Both the position numbers and the translations under genes were made by a program. Below the pieces are notes generated by a model. It was not told the DNA's origin. It saw only the letters and a list, made by a program, of their open reading frames with translations, and made no database searches. This document shows, one piece after another, positions 8,414 to 15,765 of a stretch of 42,110 nucleotides of DNA (the stretch's first letter is position 1; each line of letters begins with the position of its first letter). The DNA lies in assembly GCA_019454405.1 (NCBI GenBank), contig JACFOH010000008.1, positions 6,896 through 49,005 on the forward strand, in the 5' to 3' direction. This DNA comes from Promineifilum sp. Its GTDB lineage: Bacteria > Chloroflexota > Anaerolineae > Promineifilales > Promineifilaceae.

Positions 8414-9447
8414 GGAGACGAAGAGCCGCTGATTGGCACGTCCAGCGGCAAGACGCTTCGCCATCGCCATTTGCTTCGTGAGGCGGCGATGATCCCCAGG
8501 GCGATCTGGGGCGCGACGACGACCAGATATAACAGAATCGCATAACCGGCGACGGCAGCCTCATCGGTCAGACCGGATTGCCACAGCATGAACGCCGCGG
8601 CTCCGTTGAAGACGCCGATCTTGGCGGGAGTGCTCGGTGGTGCGATGGCGAGGCTGACGACGATGTGAATCAGCGCTGCATCCAGGACGGTGAGGGGTAG
8701 GTCGAGCGCCGGGAAGAGGACGTAAGGCAGCGCCACCGCTAGAATGGCGATCATCAAGGAGAGCATCAGTAACAGGAGGATCAGGCGCCGATTGCGCAAC
8801 GCAGCCAGCCCTTCCAGTCCTGCCACCGCCAGCTTCAACAGCCAGATTTGCAGGCGTTGAGGGAGCGGGCTGATGGCTTTGCGCCAGAGCCGGATAACCA
8901 GGTCCGTTTGATAAGCCAACAAATAGAGCACAACCAATAGAGCCAGGGGCAGGATGATTACCAGCGCGCCCGGTCGCTGAATATAGTCAGGCAGGAAGGC
9001 GAATGGCAGGACAAAGATGATGGTCAATCCGAAGAATACCAGGTCCAGGGTCTTTTCCACTACCAGCGTACCCAGGGTGCGGCCGCCGCTTGTGCCGTTC
9101 TCCTGATTCAGCGCGTAGATGCGCGCTACTTCGCCCAGTCGTAGAAAAGGAACGACCAGATTTACATATTGACCAAGCGACAAGGCCCAAAAAGCCGAGG
9201 TGAAGCGAATAGGCGGATGCTCGGCAGGATACATGAGTTGCCAGCGCCATGCTTTCAGGACGATTGTTAACGCCATGATCGCCACAGCCAGAGCGGTATA
9301 TCCTGCTGACGCTTTTAGAAGCTCGGCGCCGATGGCCGCCAAACTAATACGGCTTGAGAGGTACCACACCCTGGCCACGATAAGGAGCGTCGTCAGGCCG
9401 AGGTTTAGCCATGGCCAATAGTGCCGCCACGATTTACCAGTCACCAT
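8410..9447 (-). CDS. Flippase-like / LPG-synthase-TM (UPF0104, AglD-type) membrane protein
   Basis: 345 residues, with about eight membrane helices and the family features LKAWRWQLM, FWALSLGQYVNLVVP-RLGEVARI and VVEKTLDLVFFGL. This is the lysylphosphatidylglycerol-synthase transmembrane family, also called flippase-like; members are found with surface-glycan genes and some are suspected lipid transporters. The ATG at 9447 is preceded at 7 nt by GGAGGG (9460-9455), so it is preferred over a TTG at 9492. It is the first gene of the cluster, and its stop overlaps the GT2-PHPT start by 4 nt. Lipid-linked intermediate translocation is an inference from family and position. Confidence 0.85.
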   Translation of the reverse strand: MVTGKSWRHYWPWLNLGLTTLLIVARVWYLSSRISLAAIGAELLKASAGYTALAVAIMALTIVLKAWRWQLMYPAEHPPIRFTSAFWALSLGQYVNLVVPFLRLGEVARIYALNQENGTSGGRTLGTLVVEKTLDLVFFGLTIIFVLPFAFLPDYIQRPGALVIILPLALLVVLYLLAYQTDLVIRLWRKAISPLPQRLQIWLLKLAVAGLEGLAALRNRRLILLLLMLSLMIAILAVALPYVLFPALDLPLTVLDAALIHIVVSLAIAPPSTPAKIGVFNGAAAFMLWQSGLTDEAAVAGYAILLYLVVVAPQIALGIIAASRSKWRWRSVLPLDVPISGSSSP

Positions 9448-9454
9448 ACGGCGA

Positions 9455-9460
9455 CCCTCC
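9455..9460 (-). promoter_or_regulatory. Strong Shine-Dalgarno deciding the start at 9447
   Basis: GGAGGG lies 7 nt before the ATG at 9447. The upstream in-frame TTG at 9492 has no comparable site. Confidence 0.75.
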
Positions 9461-9511
9461 GTGGCTTCACGATGACTTGTTCGCTCGCTCAAATTCCACC
9501 CCGATTAGCCT

Positions 9512-9517
9512 ATTATA
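9512..9517 (-). promoter_or_regulatory. Candidate -10 element for the envelope cluster
   Basis: A perfect TATAAT on the minus strand lies about 65 bp before the start at 9447, in an 80-bp gap. No convincing -35 hexamer was seen at 16-18 bp, so activity is uncertain. Confidence 0.4.
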
Positions 9518-9571
9518 AAACGGTTGGCGAGAGATTGTACCTTGCGGTTACCGGTGGTTCAATTCAGGCTG

Positions 9572-9988
9572 TCACGTCTCATTGCGTCGGGTGAAAAGGA
9601 TAGCGGCCCCGATTGTACATGCCAAGAAGACCAACAGAGTTATGAAGAAGCTAAGCCACAGGAAGAGGAGGCCGTGATCTCCGGTCAGTTGCGTATCCGG
9701 TATACCTGCGCCCGAGTTCTGTCTATCCATCTGCTCCGTAGCTTGCGAGCCGACGACCGGAAGAGGCGCTATCGCGTCGTGGCCCGCCTCAGTCGGTGGA
9801 TAAGGGAAGGTGTCGGGTTGTGCAATTGGTGGTTCCTCGATCTGCGGCGCCTCGACGGGAGGCGGATACCCCACCTGTTCCAGCCCCAAGCCTGATACCG
9901 GCCCTGACATAACCAAGCCGATCATTAACGCTAATAATCCAGCGATTACCCTGAAGTGTATTATAGTTCGTTGCACTTGGATACTCAC
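9572..9988 (-). CDS. Small secreted protein with Pro-rich region and C-terminal membrane helix
   Basis: 138 residues; I do not recognise a family. A hydrophobic N-terminal segment (VIAGLLALMIGLVMSG) looks like a signal peptide or anchor. It is followed by a Pro/Glu-rich extracytoplasmic stretch (PPPVEAPQIEEPP) and a second hydrophobic helix near residues 108-132, ending in a short basic tail. The GTG start overlaps the TGA of the 100-residue upstream gene as GTGA (9988-9985), which supports translational coupling. The next gene downstream (9447) has its own promoter candidate. It may be a structural membrane protein working with its partner; no function can be assigned. Confidence 0.55.
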   Translation of the reverse strand: MSIQVQRTIIHFRVIAGLLALMIGLVMSGPVSGLGLEQVGYPPPVEAPQIEEPPIAQPDTFPYPPTEAGHDAIAPLPVVGSQATEQMDRQNSGAGIPDTQLTGDHGLLFLWLSFFITLLVFLACTIGAAILFTRRNET

Positions 9989-10287
9989 TCTCCGCGCCGC
10001 TGCCGTCTATTGTCTCGAGATATGGCGACCAGCGCGAGAAGACATATCAGGATGAGCGCTCCGGCCGGGATCGTTTGCCAGGGGTTGCCGGCCGTGATTA
10101 CCAGACCGACGCCTACCAGCAAAAGACCGCTCATGAGGACCGTCTGAAAGCGCGGTTCGCTCATGACTTGCCGGAGGGGGCGGTCGAGCTGCCTCGCCAT
10201 CCAGTGATAATAGCTAAGTCCAGCCAGCATGAGCGCCAACCCGGCGACCCAGAAACTGCTGCCAACCACTGATAGCCAATTAATCAT
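9985..10287 (-). CDS. Small membrane protein, about three helices
   Basis: 100 residues, with hydrophobic helices near 7-26, 49-66 and 72-88 and a basic C-terminus (RDNRRQRRGE). No family is recognised. It is the first gene of a two-gene unit, overlapping the next by 4 nt. An extended -10 (TGTTATAAT) lies only 11 nt before its ATG, so the transcript would have a very short leader, and no clear Shine-Dalgarno sequence is present. It is divergent from radA across a 133-bp gap. Confidence 0.6.
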   Translation of the reverse strand: MINWLSVVGSSFWVAGLALMLAGLSYYHWMARQLDRPLRQVMSEPRFQTVLMSGLLLVGVGLVITAGNPWQTIPAGALILICLLALVAISRDNRRQRRGE

Positions 10288-10298
10288 AATATCCGAGC

Positions 10299-10307
10299 AT
10301 TATAACA
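10299..10307 (-). promoter_or_regulatory. Extended -10 promoter for the small membrane protein pair
   Basis: TGTTATAAT on the minus strand combines a perfect -10 with a TGn extension. The expected transcription start is about 5 nt before the ATG at 10287, giving a near-leaderless mRNA. A TTGGAC lies 14 bp upstream, which is too close to be a good -35. Confidence 0.55.
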
Positions 10308-10408
10308 TCTGTGCCGAAGTCCAACCGAACAGTTCACGTTAATATCAGCTTGCAGCTGTTCATGGTTAATCGGACCCGGCTAAGCCTCTTTTACGCCGTT
10401 TTTGTGGG

Positions 10409-10414
10409 TATACT
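10409..10414 (+). promoter_or_regulatory. -10 element giving a probably leaderless radA mRNA
   Basis: TATACT ends 6 nt before the radA ATG, so transcription would begin at or next to the start codon. No Shine-Dalgarno sequence exists between them. A clear -35 is not visible. Confidence 0.5.
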
Positions 10415-10420
10415 TGAAAC

Positions 10421-11797
10421 ATGGCTAAACGACAAACGCAATATGTATGTCAGAATTGTGGCCGCACGACTCCGGCCTACATGGGTCGATGCCCTCGTTG
10501 CGGAGAGTTCGATACGATGGTTGAGCAGTTGATCGAGTCAGAGTCAACCGCTCGTGGGCGCAAATCGGCCGGTCCGGTTACGTCGCGCCCGGTTCGCCTG
10601 CGTGAGGTGGAGACCGATAGTCTGGATCGGCTGAGCTTGCCCGTCCAGGAATTTTCCCGCGTCCTTGGCGGAGGGTTTGTGCCCGGCTCCCTCATCCTTG
10701 TCGGTGGCGATCCCGGCATTGGCAAATCCACATTGTTGCTGGAGATCGCCGGCCTGACGGCCAATCTTCATGGGCCTGTGCTCTATGTCTCGGGGGAAGA
10801 AAGCGCCCGACAGATTAAGATGCGCGCTGAGCGCTTGCGCATCGAAGCCGAGGATCTCTTTCTGGTGACTGAAACCAGTCTGCACGCCATCCTTGATCAT
10901 ATCACGGCCGTTCGCCCCGTGATGACCATCGTTGATAGCATCCAGACGACCTACGACGAGAATCTTACTTCATCGGCCGGCAGCGTCAGTCAGGTGCGGG
11001 AATCGGCGTCCCGCCTGCAGGAAGTAGCCAAGCAATCAGGCGTGGTCATCGTTCTGGTTGGCCACGTGACCAAGGAGGGCGCCATCGCTGGGCCACGCGT
11101 GTTGGAGCACATCGTCGACACGGTGCTCTACCTGGAAGGCGACCCGTTTCATCGTTATCGCCTGTTGCGTAGTGTGAAGAATCGCTTTGGCGCTACCAGC
11201 GAGGTGGGTGTTTTTGAGATGGTCGAACAGGGCATGGTCGAGGTTCCTAATCCATCGGAGGCCTTCCTGGCTGAACGTCAGGCTAATGCGCCCGGATCGG
11301 CAATCGCCGTTACGCTGGAGGGCACGCGGCCGTTGCTCGTCGAGGTGCAAGCCTTAGCCAGCGGGACGACCTTCGCCAACCCACGCCGCACACCAAACGG
11401 AATTGATATCAATCGCCTGCTCTTGCTGACCGCTGTGCTCACGCGACGCGTCCATATCCCGTTGCACGATAAGGATGTGTTTGTCAACGTCATCGGCGGC
11501 TTGCAAATATCCGAGCCGGCGGCCGATTTGGCGGTTGCTTTGGCGATCGCCGGCAGTGTTAAGGATCGGCCTGTCCATGCTGATATGGCCTTCTTTGGAG
11601 AGGTTGGGCTGAGCGGGGAGTTGCGAGCGGTCAGCCAACTGGAGCCTCGGCTGAAGGAGGCCGCCAAACTGGGTTTCAAGCGATGTATCGTCCCCCGGAC
11701 ACGCCAATTAAGCGCGACCGCCATCCCGAAAGGGCTTGAAGTGATCGGTTGCCGCAGTCTGCTGGAGGCCGTCGATCTGGCGTTGATCCGCTCTTGA
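10421..11797 (+). CDS. radA: DNA repair protein RadA (Sms)
   Basis: 458 residues, the normal length for RadA. The N-terminal zinc finger has Cys10, Cys13, Cys24 and Cys27. The RecA-like ATPase core has Walker A GGDPGIGKST at ~95-104, a Walker B-type VDSIQTTY, and the RadA-specific KNRFG motif near residue 250. The C-terminal Lon-protease-like domain includes DVFVNVIGG and GEVGLSGELR, and appears to lack the Lon Ser-Lys catalytic pair, as is usual for RadA. RadA is a DnaB-like branch-migration helicase that helps RecA extend D-loops during recombinational repair. The start lacks a Shine-Dalgarno sequence but has a -10 element 6 nt upstream. The stop codon lies within the -35 region of the rpsF promoter. 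Confidence 0.97.
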   Translation: MAKRQTQYVCQNCGRTTPAYMGRCPRCGEFDTMVEQLIESESTARGRKSAGPVTSRPVRLREVETDSLDRLSLPVQEFSRVLGGGFVPGSLILVGGDPGIGKSTLLLEIAGLTANLHGPVLYVSGEESARQIKMRAERLRIEAEDLFLVTETSLHAILDHITAVRPVMTIVDSIQTTYDENLTSSAGSVSQVRESASRLQEVAKQSGVVIVLVGHVTKEGAIAGPRVLEHIVDTVLYLEGDPFHRYRLLRSVKNRFGATSEVGVFEMVEQGMVEVPNPSEAFLAERQANAPGSAIAVTLEGTRPLLVEVQALASGTTFANPRRTPNGIDINRLLLLTAVLTRRVHIPLHDKDVFVNVIGGLQISEPAADLAVALAIAGSVKDRPVHADMAFFGEVGLSGELRAVSQLEPRLKEAAKLGFKRCIVPRTRQLSATAIPKGLEVIGCRSLLEAVDLALIRS

Positions 11798-11821
11798 AAT
11801 TTTCTGACAACCCGCTATAAT
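11794..11821 (+). promoter_or_regulatory. Sigma-70-type promoter of the rpsF operon
   Basis: TTGAAA (11794-11799), a 16-bp spacer and a perfect TATAAT (11816-11821). It overlaps the radA stop codon and is the best promoter match in the window. Confidence 0.75.
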
Positions 11822-11873
11822 CGCGAATTCGTTGCACGGTAATGGCAATGCACGGCCATCCCACCGGCTTCCG

Positions 11874-11894
11874 CTCCCGGCAAGTGACCGGGGG
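11874..11894 (+). promoter_or_regulatory. Stem-loop in rpsF leader, possible S6:S18 regulatory site
   Basis: A 7-bp stem (one G-U pair) with loop CAAGTGA lies in the ~110-nt leader between the promoter and rpsF. In several bacterial phyla the S6:S18 complex is known to repress its operon through an rpsF leader structure rich in CCG. The location and the CCGG content fit that, but homology of the structure is not shown. Confidence 0.4.
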
Positions 11895-11937
11895 CAATGC
11901 TCGCTAGAGTAAATTCCAAGGAAAGGAGATTTGCAAC

Positions 11938-12231
11938 GTGCGTGATTACGAAGTAACTGTTGTTATCCAGCCATTGCTGGAAGAAGCTGAGCGTAACGAG
12001 TTGATCGAGCGCCTCAACAATCTGCTGGTACCCGCCCCTCGGGAAGAGGGCGACCTGGTCGCCAATCATTGGGGGGTCCGACAACTAGCTTACCCCATCA
12101 AGAAATTCCAGGAAGGCTACTACGTCCTCTATGAGGCGAAGCTGAACCCGACTCGTATCAAGGATATCGAGCGCAGCCTGCAGTATAACGAGGATGTTCT
12201 TCGTTACCTGGTTGTGCGCAAAGATGACTAG
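11938..12231 (+). CDS. rpsF: 30S ribosomal protein S6
   Basis: 97 residues, close to the usual 95-105. It has the S6 landmarks RDYEVTVVIQP at the N-terminus, a VANHWGVRQLAYPI strand, EGYYVLYEA, and the final VLRYLVVRKDD. S6 binds the central domain of 16S rRNA as a dimer with S18, which is encoded 375 nt downstream. The start is GTG, chosen because AAAGGAGA lies about 8 nt upstream and the protein then begins exactly at the conserved residues. It is the first gene of the operon, preceded by a strong promoter and a structured leader. Confidence 0.96.
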   Translation: MRDYEVTVVIQPLLEEAERNELIERLNNLLVPAPREEGDLVANHWGVRQLAYPIKKFQEGYYVLYEAKLNPTRIKDIERSLQYNEDVLRYLVVRKDD

Positions 12232-12240
12232 TTCCTAGGC

Positions 12241-12246
12241 GAGGGG
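12241..12246 (+). promoter_or_regulatory. Shine-Dalgarno deciding the ssb start
   Basis: GAGGGG is 7 nt before the ATG at 12254. An in-frame GTG at 12248 would be only 1 nt from it and cannot be used with this site. Confidence 0.65.
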
Positions 12247-12253
12247 TGTGGCG

Positions 12254-12592
12254 ATGGCACCAGGCCGCAGCTTGAATAAAGTCATGGTCATCGGCTGGCT
12301 GGAGGGCGAACCCGAGGTGCGCCAAACGCCCAGCGGCCGTGCGGTGGCTTCTTTCAGCGTTGCCACATCACGCAGTTGGACCTCGACTGAAGGCGAGAAA
12401 CACGAGGAGAAAGAGTGGTTCAACGTCGTCGCCTGGGGCTCCCTGGCGGAGATGTGCAGGGACCGCCTCATTCAAGGTCAACAGATCTATATCGAAGGGC
12501 GATTGCAGACCCGTAGTTGGGAAGACAACCTGGGTCGCAAGCACTTTCGCACTGAAGTCGTCGCCCAGGATTTGATAGTGCTCTCAGAATAA
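12254..12592 (+). CDS. ssb: Single-stranded DNA-binding protein
   Basis: 112 residues consisting almost only of the OB fold: [59 protein letters not shown] and the final [12 protein letters not shown]. The flexible tail and acidic DDDxPF-type tip that most bacterial SSBs use to recruit partner proteins are absent; the protein ends right after the last strand. A second full-length SSB may exist elsewhere, or partner recruitment may differ. It lies between rpsF and rpsR, the common bacterial order. The ATG at 12254 is chosen from Shine-Dalgarno spacing. Confidence 0.93.
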   Translation: MAPGRSLNKVMVIGWLEGEPEVRQTPSGRAVASFSVATSRSWTSTEGEKHEEKEWFNVVAWGSLAEMCRDRLIQGQQIYIEGRLQTRSWEDNLGRKHFRTEVVAQDLIVLSE

Positions 12593-12605
12593 AGAGGATA
12601 AACAG

Positions 12606-12845
12606 ATGCAAGCTACAAACCGTCCGAATCGGCGTTTTCGCCCCACCAAGCGTGTATGCCAGTTCTGCGTAGACAAGATTGAAATCGATTACAAGCAAGT
12701 GGATGTGCTGTCTCGTTATGTCAACGAATTCGGTCGTATGCGGCCGCGCCGTCAGACTGGAACTTGCGCCAAGCACCAGCGCGCGCTGGCCCGCGAGATC
12801 AAGCGCGCTCGCCACATCGCTTTGCTGCCATTCGTTTCCGATTAA
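12606..12845 (+). CDS. rpsR: 30S ribosomal protein S18
   Basis: 79 residues. It contains the S18 core: [26 protein letters not shown], and [23 protein letters not shown]. The C-x2-C pair near residues 18-21 plus the later Cys could form the zinc-binding C+ form of S18 found in some lineages; metal binding is inferred. It partners S6 on the platform of the small subunit. It is 13 nt after ssb with a GAGG upstream, so it belongs to the rpsF operon. The usual following gene rplI is not here; a parvulin-like gene follows instead. Confidence 0.97.
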   Translation: MQATNRPNRRFRPTKRVCQFCVDKIEIDYKQVDVLSRYVNEFGRMRPRRQTGTCAKHQRALAREIKRARHIALLPFVSD

Positions 12846-12874
12846 TTCATTGTTGCTGAAGATCGTAAACCGAT

Positions 12875-14254
12875 ATGGCTAAGAAAACCCAGAAGACTGG
12901 CGAAACCGAAGACCAGCGGCAATCGCGCAAGGACATCCTGATTGCGCGAAAGCAAGAGCGCCAACTCCGCAATATTCGCATCGCGGTTGCGGTGATTGTC
13001 GGGTTCATTGCCCTGGTTATCGGTGTCGCACTGGTCAACGAATTGTTCATCACTCCTAATCGTGCAGTCGCTACGGTGGGAGATCATACGATCACGCTAC
13101 GTGAGTGGCAGGATCGCGTCAAATTCGAGCGGGCCCAACGCATTATCTTCCTGGAGAATCAGCTGGAGGCTTTCAACGGCGACGTCGGATTCGTTCAGCA
13201 ATTCGGCGGCAGTGTCATCAATGAGCTGTACGATCCCCAGACAATGGGACAGAATGTCATTAATGACATGGCTAATGGGGTGGTGATTTGCCAGGCAGCT
13301 GAAGAGCGGGGCATTGTGGTCACTGATGCCGATGTCCAGGCGCGGATAGGCGAAAACTATTCCTTTTATGGCGAAGGCGTCTCACCGACTCAGATACCTA
13401 GCCCAACGGCGACCCTTCAGCCAACCCCATCTCTGACGCCCATCAGCACGGGGGTCACTACGGATACTACCCAGATCGAGGTGACTTTACCGGCGCCGAC
13501 TGCCGGCCCCACCTCGACACCGGCTCCGACGGCGACCCCTGTATCCGAAGAGGAATTTCTGAGTCAATACAGCGAATTGGTTGACCAACTTAAAGCCCTG
13601 GGTGTGAGCGAATCCATTTACCGTGATGTCGTTCGCGCACAGCTATGTCGTGATAAATTGATCGATGCGCTAACCGAAGAGTTGCCCATCTCACGTACAA
13701 CTGAAAAGGCCAGCGTTTTCCTGATCACGGCTACGAACGAGGAGTCCGCTAACGAAGTACAGGCGATGGTGAAGTCTGATGGTTTCCTGACTGCCTGGAA
13801 TACGATCGTGAGCCGGCCGATTGACCCCGATGCTACTGATGCGCCTGCTACCGACGCCTATGAATTGCAGTGGCGCACGCGGGAAAACCTGTCATCCAGT
13901 GTGAGTCCGGAAGTTGCTTCGGCCGCCTTCGATCTTGACCTCAATACGCCGAGTGACATCATCCCCGCTATCGGCGCAGACGGCAAGACGACCTACTACA
14001 TTATTATGGTCAACGGCCGCGAACAGCGCGATATGACGGAGACTGAGCTCCAGACGGCGCAAGCGAATGCCTTGTCCAAGTTTGTCGATGAGCAATTAGC
14101 CGGCAATCTGAAGATCAACGATGTCTGGCGCTCCCGAGTGCCAACGCTGCCGGCGCTGGATCCTAAATTCCTGGCCGCGCCCACAGCGACACCGGTTGTT
14201 ACCGCGGCTCCGGCGCTGCCTACCACGGAGTCAGAATCCGGCGACGGGGAATAA
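12875..14254 (+). CDS. Membrane-anchored SurA/PrsA-like parvulin-type foldase
   Basis: 459 residues. The cytoplasmic N-terminus is charged, with one membrane helix at ~33-53. A SurA-N-like helical region follows (~60-165, from VATVGDHTITLREWQDRV to ITDADV-type VVTDADVQARIGE). A Thr/Pro linker (~168-224) then interrupts the chaperone region, which resumes at SEEEFLSQYSEL. Residues ~275-388 resemble a parvulin rotamase (ASVFLITATNEE, AFDLDLNTPSDI, YYIIMVNGRE), but the histidines usual in the active site are not obvious, so it may act mainly as a chaperone. The tail is again Pro/Thr-rich. It starts 29 nt after rpsR and ends 29 nt before a strong terminator, so it is the last operon gene. It should act outside the membrane. 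Confidence 0.75.
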   Translation: MAKKTQKTGETEDQRQSRKDILIARKQERQLRNIRIAVAVIVGFIALVIGVALVNELFITPNRAVATVGDHTITLREWQDRVKFERAQRIIFLENQLEAFNGDVGFVQQFGGSVINELYDPQTMGQNVINDMANGVVICQAAEERGIVVTDADVQARIGENYSFYGEGVSPTQIPSPTATLQPTPSLTPISTGVTTDTTQIEVTLPAPTAGPTSTPAPTATPVSEEEFLSQYSELVDQLKALGVSESIYRDVVRAQLCRDKLIDALTEELPISRTTEKASVFLITATNEESANEVQAMVKSDGFLTAWNTIVSRPIDPDATDAPATDAYELQWRTRENLSSSVSPEVASAAFDLDLNTPSDIIPAIGADGKTTYYIIMVNGREQRDMTETELQTAQANALSKFVDEQLAGNLKINDVWRSRVPTLPALDPKFLAAPTATPVVTAAPALPTTESESGDGE

Positions 14255-14283
14255 CCTTCCATCGTTGCTGAGCATGATTAACG

Positions 14284-14321
14284 GGCCGGGCGGAGTGTCA
14301 CTCTGTCCGGCCTTGTCTTTT
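14284..14321 (+). terminator. Rho-independent terminator of the rpsF operon
   Basis: A 12-bp stem (14284-14295 with 14301-14312, two G-U pairs) and 5-nt loop are followed by TTGTCTTTT. It lies 29 nt after the foldase stop. Confidence 0.8.
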
Positions 14322-14455
14322 ATGATCCTGGACATGCAGGTTGGTGAGAGACAGGAAGGCGGGTGTCTTCGTGCCGGTTTGGTGGCATTCGCTAACCGGT
14401 GTCCACATGTGAAAGCGTAATCAGATTCGGTTGATTTCGCGTCATAAAATGGCTG

Positions 14456-14464
14456 TGCTATACT
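14456..14464 (+). promoter_or_regulatory. Extended -10 promoter for sucC
   Basis: TGCTATACT is a TGn-extended -10. No good -35 is found at 16-18 bp; a TTGATT lies 22 bp upstream. The predicted leader is about 135 nt. Confidence 0.5.
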
Positions 14465-14494
14465 TTTATCGCTCGTTAAATGCGTTATCCCATA

Positions 14495-14521
14495 GGCGAA
14501 CGATGGTTCGCCTTTCCTTTT
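14495..14521 (+). terminator. Terminator-like hairpin inside the sucC leader
   Basis: A perfect 7-bp stem, GGCGAAC/GTTCGCC, with GATG loop is followed by TTTCCTTTT. It lies between the promoter at 14456 and the sucC start, so it could act as an attenuator. A complete alternative antiterminator was not identified. Confidence 0.5.
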
Positions 14522-14604
14522 GCCCGGAGTCGAGGCTTCAATCATGATTTTCTCCTTGGCCGCGGACAAAACCGTTTATTCCAATGAACTAGAAGGAGTG
14601 CGCT

Positions 14605-15765
14605 GTGAACCTACATGAGTTTCAGGCCAAGCGACTATTTGCGGAGCACGGTATACCGATCCCGCGAGGGGAGGTCGCTTATACACCGGAGGAGGCCCGG
14701 GAGGTTACCCGAATTTTGGGCGGCAAAGCAGTTGTCAAGGCGCAAGTCTTGACTGGCGGCCGCGGCAAGGCTGGTGGCGTCAAGGTCGCTCAAAGCCCGG
14801 ATGAAGCCCAGGCTAATGCCGAGGCCATCCTGGGGATGCAGATCAAAGGCCTTACGGTTAATAAGGTGCTGGTCGACGAACTGGCTCCCGGCATTCGGCA
14901 GGAGCTATATCTGTCGGCGCTGATTGACCGCGGGCAGCGCCAGCCGATGATCATGGCTTCGGCCGCGGGCGGCATGGACATCGAGGAGGTTGCTGACAAG
15001 ACGCCGGAGAAGATCCATATCGTTCATATCGACCCGACACTGGGCGTGCGTAGCTATCAGACAAACTATCTGGCCAAGAATATGGGTTTGCCGCGTGAGC
15101 TGTGGGGCGATTTTAACAAGATCGTCAGCGGCCTGTATGATTGCTTCAAGAGTAATGACGCGTCGCTCACGGAGATCAATCCGTTGATCATTACCGGCGA
15201 GGGTAAGCTCATGGCGCTCGACGGCAAGATGTCGATCGACGATAACGCGCTCTCCCGTCACCCACGATTGGCCGAGATGCGCGATCTTGAAGAGGAACCC
15301 CCCGCCGAGGCAGAGGCTCGCCAGGCCGGTCTGACCTTTATCCAGCTGGACGGTAACATCGGCTGCATGGTCAACGGGGCGGGTCTGGCGATGGCGACCA
15401 TGGATATCATCAAACTCTATGGCGGTTCCCCGGCTAATTTCCTGGATATCGGCGGTGGCGCGCGTGCCGATCAGGTGGCGACTGCGCTTCGCCTCATCTT
15501 GTCGGATCCCAAAGTCGAAGCCGTATTGTTCAATATCTTTGGCGGTATCACCCGTGGGGACGAGGTCGCCCGAGGGATTCTGGCCGCGCTGGAGCAGATC
15601 GATACCCCCGTTCCGATGGTTGTCCGCCTGGCTGGAACGAACGCCAAGGAAGGCCTGGAGCTACTGGCCGAGGCGGATATGATGACTGCCGCGACCTTGT
15701 CGGAGGCGGCACAAAAAGCAGTGGCCGCGGCCAAAGCGGCTCGCGAGAGTGGGAGGGCGTCATGA
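14605..15765 (+). CDS. sucC: Succinate-CoA ligase [ADP-forming] beta subunit
   Basis: 386 residues, full length. The N-terminal ATP-grasp domain begins [12 protein letters not shown] and shows [18 protein letters not shown] and the metal-binding region EINPLI...[12 protein letters not shown]. The C-terminal CoA-ligase domain has [42 protein letters not shown] and VRLAGTN. It makes ATP (or GTP) from succinyl-CoA in the TCA cycle as a complex with SucD. The GTG start has AAGGAG 6 nt upstream. Its stop overlaps the sucD start as ATGA, giving coupled synthesis of the two subunits. Confidence 0.97.
   Translation: MNLHEFQAKRLFAEHGIPIPRGEVAYTPEEAREVTRILGGKAVVKAQVLTGGRGKAGGVKVAQSPDEAQANAEAILGMQIKGLTVNKVLVDELAPGIRQELYLSALIDRGQRQPMIMASAAGGMDIEEVADKTPEKIHIVHIDPTLGVRSYQTNYLAKNMGLPRELWGDFNKIVSGLYDCFKSNDASLTEINPLIITGEGKLMALDGKMSIDDNALSRHPRLAEMRDLEEEPPAEAEARQAGLTFIQLDGNIGCMVNGAGLAMATMDIIKLYGGSPANFLDIGGGARADQVATALRLILSDPKVEAVLFNIFGGITRGDEVARGILAALEQIDTPVPMVVRLAGTNAKEGLELLAEADMMTAATLSEAAQKAVAAAKAARESGRAS

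Larger units (their letters stand above)
14322..14604 (+). other. Intergenic region and sucC leader
   Basis: No gene is supported between the rpsF-operon terminator and sucC. The stretch holds an extended -10 promoter (14456-14464) and a terminator-like hairpin with T-tract (14495-14521), then the sucC Shine-Dalgarno AAGGAG (14593-14598). Confidence 0.6.
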
